Positions 52,128 to 63,495 of a DNA stretch of 64,000 nucleotides are shown here, in pieces. The notes below the pieces were generated by a model that saw nothing but the letters and a program-made list of their open reading frames with translations, was not told the DNA's origin and made no database searches. Both the position numbers and the translations under genes were made by a program. The DNA is from Undaria pinnatifida (lineage: Eukaryota; Sar; Phaeophyceae; Laminariales; Alariaceae). The stretch covers positions 3,126,242-3,190,241 of the forward strand of contig JABAKD010000028.1 in assembly GCA_012845835.1 (NCBI GenBank). Direction: 5' to 3'. Every line of letters starts with the position of its first letter. The stretch's first letter is position 1.

Positions 52128-52475
52128 GTCGCCCCGGTGGTCTAGTGGGGTCCCACTCGAATACTGCTACTGTTAATACTAGCGTTGGTCCTTGAGTTAA
52201 ATAACCACCGCCGTTGTGAGCCTTGTTGGCTTTATTTATTTGCAGAAATAAATGAGAAAAAAGGGCCAACTAGCTGCTGAAATCGCCTAGCAGCGTGGGT
52301 GAGTACAATTCGACGCAAATCGACGAGGGAAGAAAAGGCTGAATCCTTCTCGCGATCAAAAAAAGTGCAGATACCGTGGTGGGGATGGGGGAGGGGATCC
52401 CCCTATGTGGCCCCGGATCTGAGTTATACCTCTGAGCGGGCGAGAGTATGGGATAAGGAAAAGAAAAAAAGTTAA
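52128..52475 (+). mobile_element. tRNA-derived SINE, full copy
   Basis: The head is CCGGTCGCCCCGGTGGTCTA. The body carries GCTGCTGAAATCGCCTAGCA, GACGCAAATCGACGAGGGA and GGATCTGAGTTATACC, and the copy ends GGATAAGGAAAAGAAAAAAA. The box B region is weaker than in the 5.2-kb copy. Confidence 0.7.
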
Positions 52476-52639
52476 GTGTTTTACAGCTGTTGTCGTTAAT
52501 AATACGATACCCAAGCAAGTTGCACCGATCGACTCGATCTGGACTGACTGCTGTATTATGCAATCAGTACATGTAAAACTTCTCTAATCACAGGCCAGTA
52601 TGAGATGATAAGTTACTGAACTTGCTGAACTTCTTAGTT

Positions 52640-53880
52640 GGTGGTGGTTTCCTCTATCCACGAACCCCTGCCGAGCCAATCAACCGAACGTTGGGTTACA
52701 CTGTGCGTGGTGGTATCGGGGCAGGGGGTCAAATGAAATGTCCGCGTACTGCGGGGTTGGGGTATACGAATAAAAATTCAGCAGTAGCGCGAGTTGCCCC
52801 AATTTTTTCTAGTTGTAAATACCTTGAATGGTTTCGGAACTGGGGTTGGACCCTGTTCTTCTGTGGTGCTGGTGTTGTATACGAACCTCAGCTAGCGAAG
52901 GCTTCCACACCGTGCGGTGTGGTTTCGACCCCGGAGAAGTCGATTTTCGTCCCCCGTTTGTTGGGGTTAATGGGGTATGGATGGATTTCTGGAACGGCGG
53001 TGGAGCCCTGTCCTCATCGGGTGCGGTGGAACGCCCCCCGCCCGTTTGCTGGTCTCGCGTGTCTCTGGCCCTACGAGTTGCACAGCCAATCAACGATAAG
53101 CCAATGTGAACAGATGATTGTCGCACCATCATGCGGGGCTGTGTCGACCCGCGGGAGAAATCGGTTATCGTCCCCGGTTTGTCAGGATTTCTGAAACGGG
53201 CACAGGATTATATATCCTCCCATGGTGGCGCTGCCCTCATGTCCGAGCCCTAGCCAATCAGTGGTAGGCGAATATGGTTGGGGTTCCACGTCGTGCGGAG
53301 TGGTGTCTACACGGTAGGTCATCGTTATTGTTCCCGTGTTTCTGGAGCTGTAGAGATTCGGGGGATTCATGAATCGGGGATGGGACCTTTATCTTCCCTG
53401 TGTGCGACGGAAATTCCCCGCATTGATGGGCCTCTATCCGCCTAGGACGGTGCGGTGGAGCTCGAACCAATCAGCGATTAACCAACGGGATTGGGGTTTT
53501 CTCACCGTACAGGGTGGTGTCGACCCGAGAAAGCTCGGTTTGCTTCCCCGGTTGATGGGAGTTTAGAGATGTGGAACGACCTCTGGACCGGGGATGGGAC
53601 CCTATATCCTCCCAAGGTGGAGCTGGCTCAACATACATGGCTAATCAGAAAACGGCCGGATTTCCACACCGTGCGGAGAGGTATCAACCCGGATGATATC
53701 CGTGTTCGTTCCCGGGTTTTCTGAGTTGTGGATATGTGATGGATTCCGATCCCGGCATGTGACCCTATCGTGCCCGGGTGACGCCTACTTTGTGTATGGA
53801 TCCTGGCCAATGAGCGATCAGACGGAAACGACATTTTTTATCTTCGTTCTTCTGAACATTCGAGTCCGAAATTCCTAACT
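52640..53880 (+). repeat. Irregular satellite with CCAATCA motif, about seven units
   Basis: Units share a CCAATCA-type box (52673, 53090, 53250, 53464, 53638 and 53802), then a CACACCGTGCGG-GTGGT-TCGACCC block (52908, 53126, 53287, 53501, 53660), then a GGATGGGACC(C)T-TATCCTCCC stretch. Spacing alternates between about 160 and 215 bases. Open frames change between units, so it is treated as non-coding. From 53880 to 54960 no other feature was seen. Confidence 0.65.
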
Positions 53881-54965
53881 GTCAAAATCGTAAGCGCTGT
53901 AGTCGCGTACTATATGTACGAGAAGTGAGCGATCTACACAGCTATTAATAGCAACAAGCAGGCAGCATTGCAAAAATGGCATCCGAGGAGTTGAATGACG
54001 AACACCGTGTTCCGCGCCTGGAACAACGTCAGCACGTCTCTCCACGATCAGACAACACACAGACAGTCGATCTGGGAGGCTCGGATCTAGATGATACTAT
54101 TATATCATGCAGTGTATATTTTTGAAGCTGCCCTCAGTTCCCGCCTCCCAGTGTCTACAAAGAGAACACGCAGCGGACATGATCAGTCATCTTACTGGCC
54201 CCGGATACTTGATTGAGTAAAAATATCATGAGAAACGCACTCGACACGTTTTGCGCCAGACTAAAGGGTCAGTCGGCGTGTGCTCGGACTTATCCGATCG
54301 AAATCTGATGAATGAAGCTCGGAATCGGATTCACTTCAAAAACGGTAGCTATTTTAAGAGTTGTACATTGTTATGATTGTTAATCTTTATCGAACGCTTG
54401 GCATCGCCTTACATACTGTACGCGCAGACTATGTGTGTGGTGACTTTTTTACTCTACCAAGTACTGAATCGAACAATTCGAAGTGCTGCCCTGCCCTACC
54501 CGGAGCATGGGTGCCGGCAAATGCCGGCATCCATGCAGAGCCCTTGAATACCATATTATTGTGTTTTCACCATGGATGGACCCTAAAAACCTGGAATTGG
54601 ACGTACACAGACAACCAAATACAGAAAGCCTCAGTGAGACAACGCGAAACAAATAAACCATCCCTCTCATGAAAGTCGTCTCTCTCGTGTGCTGGCCTGT
54701 GTCTTAATATTAATCGGTTATTCCTGCCCAACGTCGTCGCTAGAACTCCGTCGTGTTCGTCACGATTATTTATCCTAGAGGTGCACGAATTCGACCAGAA
54801 TGAACTCGTGAAACAGAGGAACCAAAAATATTTTGTTTTGTTTTTCCGTGGACGCTCGACACGTCATCATGTACACGATAACCGCGGCCAGAATCGAGAT
54901 TGTGTGGCTACTGCTGTGCACAGACAAGAGATGGGGGCAAGGTGTCGTTCACCATCTATGCAGCC

Positions 54966-55240
<275 letters not shown>

Positions 55241-55309
55241 GGGTGTAGGGTGCAGGGTGAAGCCCCTTCGTTTGGTACACATTGTGCGTCGACCATTTTC
55301 TCGAATTAG

Positions 55310-55712
55310 TGGTACGCTCTACTTGGCCGAGTGGACTAACGCGATGAGGCGGCCGTGGAGAACAGCAGCAGGAGGAGGGTGGCACACGGAGACCCACGAC
55401 CGGGACGCACACCATCATGAGAGCAGCATTAATTATTTTCTGGTTTTTTAACGAGACAGGGTGGTACATGTTACTGATGTACGCCACTGTTTTTGTTGTG
55501 ATTGTAGAGTTTTGTACCCCTTCATGGGGAGCGACCCCTTGCAATTTTCCAGGACGTCGTAGCAACCTGTCAGATTGTTCGGAAAGACGTGGCGATCGTT
55601 GAAATTCGTATATAAGAAGATGGTTCTTGGTACGATTGATCTTTTTTCACTGCATGCCCACGGGTCGTCATTCTGGCAGTACTCCAGACAGAAGGCGTGT
55701 TCGTACATAGTT
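55310..55712 (+). repeat. Repeat J, copy 2
   Basis: Inverted counterpart of 41.69-42.08 kb (GGCCGAGTGGACTAACGCGA, CACACGGAGACCCACGACC, TTCATGGGGAGCGACCCC, CTGCATGCCCACGGGTCGTC). The minus strand again encodes QNDDPWACSEK. From 55715 to 56390 no gene was found. Confidence 0.65.
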
Positions 55713-56885
55713 TACAGTTACATATATATAGCAGTCTTTGATGTCAATCCTACAGTCCTCCTGTATGTCAATCCTACAGTCCTCCTGCTCGTGACAACTG
55801 TCACGATAATGCCCATTCCATTCTAGATTAATGCAAACTCAAAAGGAAAATCCTCAAATTCAAATGAAGTACAAGGGCATCCCATTCAACTGTTATTTCA
55901 TGATAAAAAAAATCAGTCGAGGTATAACCCCTCCACTCCGGAATCAAACCACATTCTGTCCAACCAGTCCCGCCCTGGTTTAGTCCATGCTAAGTTCTCA
56001 ACACGCGTTGGTAGTACAGGACAATTTCATTAGGACATGTGCTTCTTCAACTATGGAAGCCAGCCCTCATCATACCTACCTGATCTACCTCTGTTCAACG
56101 CAAAGATATCCTTTCTCATATTGAACCATTCGCATCAAGCATCCTACCAGCTCGCGAACAGGTCAAAGTCGCCCTCGGGTTCAGAATCTTGTCGAACTCG
56201 TCGAATTTGAGACCTTTCTCGAGCGGGTTTCTCCTGCCCTTATTACTAGTCAGTAGGGTGGGTTAGGAAAATGCGTCGCTAGCATCCTGCAGGTTCAACC
56301 ATCAAATACCCTCAAACATACCCAAATGTCATACTTCCCGCTCATAATGTACGCAATATCGTCGATTACCAGGCATTCAACGCTGAAATAAAGGTGAAAA
56401 AGCTCAAACATCAAAAAGCTCAAACATCATTATCTCATGCTCCCAAAAACAACCTATATCACATCTCTAGGTAGAATACTCAAATCCTCAAATCCACATT
56501 CGAAATTCAATAGTGAAATCTCGAATCCACGTTCGAAATTCAATAGTGAAATCGAAACAAAGAAATCTCAAATTTCATTGTCAAACGCTCCCAAACACAA
56601 TCAATATTTCGTCCCCTAGTCGTATACATGAAGAGACTTAAGTCTGGGTCTGGCCATCATTGGCTTGAAATTTGTGGGCCTCCCAATGGCGGTCACAAGT
56701 TAGCGTAAGGCCGCCCTGACTTCGTCGCCTTGTTGAGCTCTCTCCCCAGTGCCGTTGATGCACTTGATACCCAATACCGTCTGTAGTCAATTCCCCTAGG
56801 GTCTGCTAGTAAGACGTTTTTTCTCTTTTCCTTTCCGTGCATCCTCTTCTTGTCTTCTATGGTCATGCTATTGTTGTCTTTCTTT

Positions 56886-57125
56886 TCTTTTCCTTCCCTT
56901 CCCTTCCCTTCCCTTCCCTTCCCTTCCCTTCCCTTCCCTTCCCTTCCCTTCCCTTCCCTTCCCTTCCCTTCCCTTCCCTTCCCTTCCCTTCCCTTCCCTT
57001 CCCTTCCCTTCCCTTCCCTTCCCTTCCCTTCCCTTCCCTTCCCTTCCCTTCCCTTCCCTTCCCTTCCCTTCCCTTCCCTTCCCTTCCCTTCCCTTCCCCT
57101 TCCCTTCCCTTTCCTTTCCTTTCCT
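56886..57125. repeat. (CCCTT)n pentanucleotide microsatellite
   Basis: About 42 units continue into TTTCCTTTCCTTTATCTTC, the pyrimidine-rich 5' part of family C. It therefore appears to be an expansion of that tract. The FPSLP open frames here are artefacts. Confidence 0.9.
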
Positions 57126-57492
57126 TTATCTTCTCATCTTTTCTTTGTCTCTTTTTTCCGATTGACTTGCGTCTGACGCGCGTATGCGTAGTGACGGGTA
57201 CTACGTGTAATATGTGCGTGGTAGTCTTTCTTGGGTGGCAAGCGGTATAGTCGGTATTTCTAGGCGCGAGTAGTGAGACGTATGCACCAGTATGGAGCTG
57301 GCACATTGTAGGCTGACTCCCGATTTCACTTTTTATATGTTTCTGGTGGAGGCATGAATTGCAATCAGCTGTGATATATGCGTGTACCACCTTTGGTTTT
57401 TTTTTCCCCTGGGGTATTCCTCAGGTTCAGAGTGACTGGTGCCTGTCCTGTGACCACGGACTTGATTATGCGAGTTAACATAAGAACGACAT
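57126..57492 (+). mobile_element. Family C copy with uninterrupted repeat A target site
   Basis: It follows the 40.7-kb copy closely (GCGCGTATGCGTAGTGACGG, GTGGTAGTCTTTCTTGGGTG, GCATGAATTGC, TGCGAGTTAAC) but has TAATAT only once, at 57208-57213. The (CAA)n tail has been lost. Confidence 0.7.
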
Positions 57493-57732
57493 CAAATCCG
57501 TGGGTATTTTTCAATGGTGAAATTCAAAACGAAAAGTTGCAAATTTCGTCATCAAATGCTCCCCAAAGCAACCTATAAAATATGTCCAAGTGATACTCTC
57601 CAAGTCCACGATAAATTCATTTTTAATACAGAAATCATGACGAAAAATTGCAAATTTCAGTATCAAAAGTTCCCAAAAGCAACCAAAAATAATCAAACTC
57701 CCCACAAATCCATCGCAAGGTTACGGTGGAAC

Positions 57733-58130
57733 TCAAAAAAGTCCCGGGCTATTGCTTTGGAGAGAGTCGGCATGCTGATACTGAGACGGCACGTGGATGA
57801 TCGATACCTGTGTTCTCCCTACCAGATCCCTGAGGAAGTGGTGCCGTGCGTCCATGTGCTTGGAGTTGGGGTTAATAATGGACTTCTGCGAAAGTTGCAC
57901 AGCACCATCATTTTCCTCGAATATCGGAATGCACGGCATGCCCACAGCAGGCAACATGAAACGCCAAACATGCCTCAGGAACAAGGCGTCCTTGATGACA
58001 TCTGCAAGCGCCACGTACTGTGCCTCCGTTGTAGAGAGCGTGACGCACTTCTGTGTCCTAGAGAATCAAGACACACAAGCACCTCCGCACATCACTAGTC
58101 CCCCCGAAACTGACCTCCAAACAGCTGCCA
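57733..58130 (-). pseudogene. Copia RNase H domain
   Basis: It encodes VFADADYASV and SVSGGLVMCGG in one frame, then LSTTEAQYVALADVIKDALF, PIFEENDGAVQLSQK and SKHMDARHHFLRDLV. These are the 'DAD.A....rrS.sG', 'st.EAeY.al', 'eDN..a' and 'KHid.r.HflRd' motifs of Copia RNase H. The normal eDN is changed to ENDG. A frame change separates it from the reverse transcriptase. Confidence 0.8.
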
Positions 58131-58169
58131 CACTTGCGTAGTCTGCGTCAGCAAATACCTGCAAGCTCA

Positions 58170-59341
58170 AACATCCTACTGCTGTACTCTCTGCAAAATA
58201 ATACCAAATCCGCTCGTCCGTCTCACATACCCTAGGATACCAGTGCTGCCCCCCAGTGCACGTACTTGGGAACCGAAAAATACCTAGCTACTGCTCTTAC
58301 TGCATTGGAAATATTTGGCCGAATCTGAGTTGCCAGCCACATCAGTGACCCTACCAAATCGCGAAATGGTCAGGGCCCTAGTGCCTCATTTTTATCAAAC
58401 TTCGCAAGTTTTGCGCTAAGGGGGAGCGGAACACTCTTACCATACTCTACCCCGTATTTGCTCGCCAACTGTTGAGCGAATGTCTGCTTGGAAATCGTCA
58501 ACACCCCCTTCTCCCAAGTCCTCTCGTAGAAGCACCCGGAATACCAACGTAGCTCTCCAAGGTTCTTGACCGGAACCATCTGGTTCAAATCTCTCCCACA
58601 CTGATCACACCTTGTCTTCTCTCCTACTGCAAATATGTCATCCACGTGCACCATTATGATCATCACCACTCTCCCGTCCTCCATCAACCGGAAAATGCAT
58701 GCATCTGCCAGACACGGCAAAAACCCCAAAGTCAACCGATATCTAGTAAGGTACGCATGCCATTGCCTCGATGCCTGCTTCAAGCCATAGAGACTCTTGT
58801 TTATCCTCACTATCTTCCCCGACAACTTCCCGCAACCCTGAGCCAAACGCATGAACACGTTTTCCTCCAGATCAGATTGTACGAAAACCTGCTCAATGTC
58901 AAAATGGCGCAGGTCGAGATCCAGTTCACAGGTCATGGCTGTCAACAGCCGAACACTCGAGACAGCAACAGTGTACGCAAACAATTCTCCGAAACCAACG
59001 TTAACTCTCTGCTCATCCCCCCGTGCTACCATTCTCGTCTTGGTTTTAGTTGGCCATCCGTACTCATCTGTCTTTCAGTCAAACACCCACATTGCGTTGA
59101 TGTAATTGTCGACTCGTTGCTACAGTGGCTCGAATGTTTCCGCCTCCGGTAGTCCATAGAATTCCCGACCTGAAGAACCCTTCCAAAGATGTGCGTGTTC
59201 TGACCGCATGGCTTCCGCATGAGTCCTCGGAAGAGTGAAGTCCCTAGCGTAACATTGCGGCAAGTTCGGAGGCTTGTTCGGCGGTCGCTGGTTGCTCAGC
59301 GTAGATTCGATGTCCTCGCGGGTGGCAAGCATCACCGCCAT
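58170..59341 (-). pseudogene. Copia reverse transcriptase, with in-frame stops and frameshift
   Basis: The N-terminal part (59341-59120) reads PRTHAEAMRSEHAHLWKG and ends at a TAG after FEPL; a TGA follows shortly after WVFD. The core (59032-58370) has RHFDIEQVFVQSDLEENVFM, SLYGLKQASRQWH, MVHVDDIFAV and NLGELRWYSG. VHVDD is the active-site YVDD equivalent. The frame ends at DKNEALGP; the continuation FRDLVGSLMWLATQIRPNIS lies in another frame (58370-58220). RVT_2 family. Confidence 0.85.
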
Positions 59342-59369
59342 AGCCCAAGGTATCCCCCGGACGTCCCAG

Positions 59370-59890
59370 CGGATGGCTCCTCTCCGCGGCCCTCACCATA
59401 TATAACCCCACTGCGGTTCTCCACGGCGGGCGTCAGCTGCCCGTTATCCTCACCATGTGACCTCCAACGCGGTCCTCCATGGCGGGCGACTCCTTGCGAC
59501 GGCAAGCATCCACCGCTCCACGCGTATTCAGCATCGACAGTATCGCCGTCTGGTCCATCATGAACAGGAGGCCAGCGTTGTGACCGAAAGCCCAGCCGTT
59601 TTTCATAGGCGACGAGGGAGGCGGCTCCTCCATCGTTGCCGAGATGTGCATCGTCGGCGTGCCTGAAAACTGGATCGTCTTCGAGCGGGTACGGCCAGAC
59701 ACCCGCTGCGGCTCCGAGTACGGCGACGCTGACGGCTGTGACGCTGCCGGCTATGGAGGTGAAGGCTGTGACGGTGGCGTTCGTGACTGCTGTGACGGTG
59801 GCGGCCGTGTCGGCTGTGACGGTGGCGGCCGTGACGACTGTGACGGCGGCGTGTATATTATGGTGAACTCCGGCGTCGTTGTCGGTGCTG
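59370..59890 (-). repeat. Low-complexity linker between integrase and reverse transcriptase
   Basis: The minus frame encodes PPPSQPTRPPPSQQSRTPPS-type repeats (59751-59850) from a 30-base GTGACGGTGGCGGCCGTG unit. The rest is GC-rich and open in several frames. Copia elements usually have a variable linker here. Confidence 0.6.
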
Positions 59891-59939
59891 CGGCGTCCAC
59901 TGAGCCCCTTGAACCCCCCGCGCTCGCCGGCGGCGGCAA

Positions 59940-60110
59940 CGGCAGGACGGGCGTACGGGGGATCACCCATACTACGTCGCTTGAATAACACACGCCTCCG
60001 GTGGAGCTCTTGAGAACCTTCACGGTAGACGCGGAGCGGTTTTGGCCGTTGTTGAGGCAAAAATACTCAACCGCTTGGGCATCGGACTGGGTGCTCCGGT
60101 CCACCCACAC
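59940..60110 (-). pseudogene. Copia integrase C-terminal segment
   Basis: It encodes YFCLNNGQNRSASTVKVLKS and SSDVVWVIP. '...G......v.v....g....s.DV.w.e' is the tail of Copia integrases. It lies in a different frame from the core. Confidence 0.65.
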
Positions 60111-60247
60111 TATGTCTGGATGGATAAAAGGCCACCTGCAGAGATTCGGCAGTCGCCCGAAGAAAAGCTCGTGCAGTGACCGCCACCCGGTGTTGCCTTG
60201 GTCGTGGAGCGGTTAAAACAGTCGGAAGCCCACAGGACAGCCTCGAG

Positions 60248-60670
60248 TCACAGACAGTTGCCATTTGCGCCGGCGAACGGCATCTTTGCCGAGGTCGACG
60301 CCCGGGAACAGTCGTCCAATCTCGAGACGCGCCGCATGTCCATAGCGCGCCGAATCGCACTCTCGATAACCGCGTTCTGCTTCACCTGCCGTGGGGCCGT
60401 GCACTCGCGGCGAATGCCGACAGAGTCGCAGTAGTCCACGTAGCCGCGGCTGATGAATTCCCCGCCGTTATCAGTGGGAAAGAAGCTTGGCCTCACCACG
60501 CCGTTCATGTCGGCGAGAAACTTCTGGACGTACGCGGTGGTCTCAGACTTTCTCCTCATACCGTATGGCCGCATCCACCTCGAAGCGCTGTTCACAAACA
60601 TGATCAGATAAACCGACCCGCCCATAGATGCCTCGTAAGGGCCGGAAAAAACGATATGGACAGTTTCCAT
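60248..60670 (-). pseudogene. Copia integrase catalytic core
   Basis: It encodes METVHIVFSGPYE, YLIMFVNSASRWMRPYGMRR, SFFPTDNGGEFISRGYVDYC and APRQVKQNAVIESAIRRAMD. The second Asp (TDNGGEF) and the Glu (VIES) of the D,D-35-E triad are present. The first, normally 'H.D..GP', reads HIVFSGP, so the catalytic Asp is replaced by Val. Confidence 0.8.
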
Positions 60671-60990
60671 GGGCCTCGCCGCGCACGATGTCGTCCTCGG
60701 CGGTGTCCCACTACGAGCTCCCTTAGCATCAAAGCAGCCACCACACGGCCGCAGTACACCCGTCAGGGTGGTCCCATACTTCTGGGCCGTCTCTCTAAAG
60801 GCGTTCGTGCTGGTGGCCGGCGGGGACGTCAGCGTAATTAATATCGACCACCTTCTCGGGCTTCCCTACTGTGAATGGGCGCTTTCCCGGGGCAACAACA
60901 GATGCAGGGGTACCTACGCTACCAATGAAAAGAGTATGCTTATCAATATCTTCAAGGGCTTGCGCTGCCGCGGGGTTGAGTGCGGGGGGG
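60671..60990 (-). pseudogene. Copia pre-integrase region
   Basis: One frame reads ALEDIDKHTLFIGSVGTP and VVDINYADVPAGHQHERL; another continues TAQKYGTTLTGVLRPCGGCF, DAKGARSGTP. The H-H and C-G-G-C residues correspond to the pre-integrase zinc-binding region. A frameshift lies between HERL and TAQKYG (about 60800). Confidence 0.6.
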
Positions 60991-61358
60991 GGGGGGGTTC
61001 TGTGTAATCAGGCTCGTCGTGACCTCCCTTAACGTCCGTGAACACGCTCGTGTTTGGTGCCTGAATGCCGGAGGTACGAACAAGAGGCCTCACCCGTACC
61101 AGTCATTGCCCTGCTCCTGGGGAGGACTCTGCAAGCGGATGAGGTGTAAGCAGCACTGATGGTTCTGCACTTACAGCTGAAGTGGGAGGGAGGGGACACA
61201 AGTCCGCAGGCACTACACCAGTAACGGTGGGCGGGAAACTTGAGTCGGTTGGTACTCCGCCGCTCACGGCAGGCGGGACACCTAAGCTCGCGGCCATACC
61301 CCCTTCTACCGTGCCAAACCCTGACGGCCCCGCCCCATCTACATGAAATAAGGGGCAT

Positions 61359-61952
61359 CTAAAAGCAGGGGGGGGGTGAGAACACGACGGGGGGGGGGGG
61401 GTGAACACCAGAAAAAGCAGGCACAGCAGTTGGTCCGGCAGTCGGAGTCGGGTCCAAGCGAGTGGCATACAAGCATGATCCGATCTCATCACGTGGCGCC
61501 GATCGGGCCAGTAGGAGATGTAGTCCTGGCTTGGGAGGCGTAGATGGTCCGGGAAAAGGGAAGAGAGAAGAGGACGGGGCATGGCCGAGAGGATGCTGCT
61601 GTTGCTGGGGCTGCGGTGGTTGCGGTGGCTGCTGTGGGTTGCACCCATAGAACGATGGCGGTTGCTGCTGCGCCGTTGGTAAAGGTTGCTGCTGTGCGTG
61701 GCTCCCGTAGCACGCCGGCGGCTGTTGCTGCGGCGGTGGCGGTCGTTGCTGCTGTGCATAATTGCCAGAGTACGCTGGCGTCTGCGGTGGTGGCGGTGGA
61801 GGGTGCTGTGCATAGTTACAGTACAATGACTGCCGCTGAAATTGCGACTGCGTCTCCAGCAGTACTTGCTGCAACTCGTAGCCGTAGTCGCCGTAGTCTC
61901 CGCCGCCGCTGTAGTCGCCGTGGTCGTGGTATGTCAGTGCCCGTGCCGTCAT
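61359..61952 (-). other. Pro/Gln-rich spacer of the Copia gag-pol frame
   Basis: The minus frame encodes repeated units such as YAQQQRPPPPQQQPPACYGS. It follows the zinc knuckle. The protease would be expected after it (61.36-61.0 kb) but no catalytic DSG/DTG motif was seen. Confidence 0.5.
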
Positions 61953-62083
61953 CCACGGCGGCTATGTTAGCCTGGCCATGGGCCATATGAGTGCGCGCAT
62001 GGCGGTCGCTGGTCGGGCGCTGTGAAGGCACCTGCCGGGTGCGGCGGTGCTCGTATGGGTTGACCTGGGTCTACCCGCGACAG

Positions 62084-62125
62084 GCAGTGTTGGTGCATAT
62101 GTGCCAGCTCGTTACAGTTCTCGCA
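62084..62125 (-). other. CCHC zinc knuckle of Copia gag
   Basis: The minus frame gives CENCNELAHMHQHC, i.e. C-x2-C-x4-H-x4-C, the nucleocapsid zinc knuckle of retroelement gag proteins. It is not in the same frame as the gag body (62401-63312), so a frameshift or stop separates them. Confidence 0.75.
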
Positions 62126-62400
62126 CCACTTGCGAGGGTCAGCTGCATGTATCGGGGGCTGATTACCAATCGGACGGGGAAGGTTGGGCAGATACGCGTC
62201 ATAGTAATAGCCACTGAGGGGTACGAAGGTAAACCTACTCCCCTACCCAAACCTGTTTGCGTACGACCTCGTGCATACCTTTCACCGCCTCCCCTGCCGG
62301 TGCGTCCCCTGCCCCCAGCGCCCCACTGCTGTGAGTACCACCGCCCGCGCCAACCACCACTTCCATCGCCGCTGACCTGGTGATAATGGTGCTGCTGTTG

Positions 62401-63495
62401 CTATTGCGGGTACTGACGCTGCTGATACTGCTGCTGTTGATGATGCTGCTGCTGTCCTCCCCTGCCCTCATTCAGTTTGCTCCTGCCGCGTCCGCCTCGG
62501 CCTCCTATTCCGCCACCCCCGTTGCCCCGACCACCCAAGTCGGCCAAAAAAAGGTCCTGTCCTTTTCCGTCTCTCATCCCCTTCTCCTTGGCCATTTCCA
62601 TCTCGCCATATGCGTTCAGCACAACATCCTCAAGAACCTTTCGACTTAACTCTTCCTTAGCAAGCAAAATACTCTTTTGCACTGAGTAATCGGAGATGAG
62701 GTTTCGTGCGAAGTTCTGGTTAACATTGTTTTCAGTGTGTATAAAACGATCGGTACCGAGCTGGCTCCTCAGGACACTGTCCCTCGCAAAGTTTGCGTTC
62801 GGTGCCTCACCATCCTTCATGCCAAAACTATACCATGCCTGGGTTATTTTAGCTTTGGCTGCTGCGGATTGCGGAGCGTGAAACTTGTTGAAAAAATTCC
62901 CCCCTTCGCTAGAGCTCTCGAGAGCTTGAATCTGCAGTAGTAAGGGTTTGTACATGATTGTATTGATCAGTATCCGCCACGCCCGATAGACCCTGTCTGC
63001 CAACTCTGCGCCGAACTCTGTTTCCAATACCACCCGATCGACATTTGGTTGCCCTGCCGTGATTGGTGTGGGCGACTCTACCGCCTCTAGGCAGCGTCGT
63101 TTCCCAAGCAAAGCATTCATTTGGTTAGTAAATATCAACACCTTCTGCTGAGGATCCTCTCCTACCTGAAATCTACCATCAAATATTGCAGGCATCCTCA
63201 TACTAGTCTGATTAAAACAACATTGCCTCTCTGTGTGGTAGGGGCTGCCGCGAAATGATGCTGTTTCTCCACCTACCTGCTTCGCCTGCATCGCATCAAA
63301 ATCTTTCGTCAACCCCTCTACAATGCGGTCAGTGGGTAGGTCGTCGGTGCCTCGGGAATGATGTTACTCAGGTCGAGCTCTCCTCCTCTCCTCGTCGGCC
63401 TGGCCTTGGGTCGCGTTTGCTTCATGGGTGCGCTGGGCTGCGGCTAGCTGCTCCATCACTTGGCTCTCTGCATACTGCTGTACGGCTTGTGTCGA
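62401..63495 (-). pseudogene. Copia gag-like protein
   Basis: The main frame (63312-62401) reads MRMPAIFDGRFQVGEDPQQK, KITQAWYSFGMKDGEAPN, ISDYSVQKSILLAKEELSRK and a C-terminal Gly/Arg-rich part (GGGGIGGRGGRGRSKLNEG). The same frame continues upstream to about 63495 (YAESQVMEQLAAAQRTHEAN), broken by one TAA at 63364-63366. Downstream come Gln/His repeats and a stop. From 63500 to 64000 the 5' leader and LTR are expected, but nothing diagnostic was seen. Confidence 0.75.

Larger units (their letters stand above)
56390..57715. repeat. AT-rich repeat L, split by a family C element
   Basis: Short units of the form 'GCTCCCAAAA-CAACCTATA' and 'GAAATTCAATAGTGAAAT' recur at about 56440-56640 and 57510-57700. 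The two halves are separated by non-repetitive sequence, the (CCCTT)n run and a family C copy. This position is where the 3' LTR of the minus-strand Copia element would be expected, but no matching LTR was found at the other end. Confidence 0.4.
57733..63495 (-). mobile_element. Decayed Ty1/Copia retrotransposon, internal region
   Basis: Order on the minus strand: gag (63.5-62.4 kb), CCHC zinc knuckle (62.1), Pro/Gln-rich spacer (61.95-61.36), pre-integrase CxxC (60.75), integrase core (60.67-60.25), integrase C-terminus (60.1), low-complexity linker, reverse transcriptase (59.3-58.2) and RNase H (58.1-57.7). Integrase before reverse transcriptase defines Copia. Frameshifts and stops interrupt it in several places and one catalytic residue is lost. 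A protease DSG-type motif and the LTRs were not found. Confidence 0.85.

Noticed and set aside
52622-53194. A 190-codon open frame as a gene
   Set aside because: It spans units of the irregular satellite, and the frame is not kept in the following units.
56886-57125. Open frames with repeated FPSLP or GREGK units
   Set aside because: They arise from the (CCCTT)n repeat; the five-base unit keeps all frames open.
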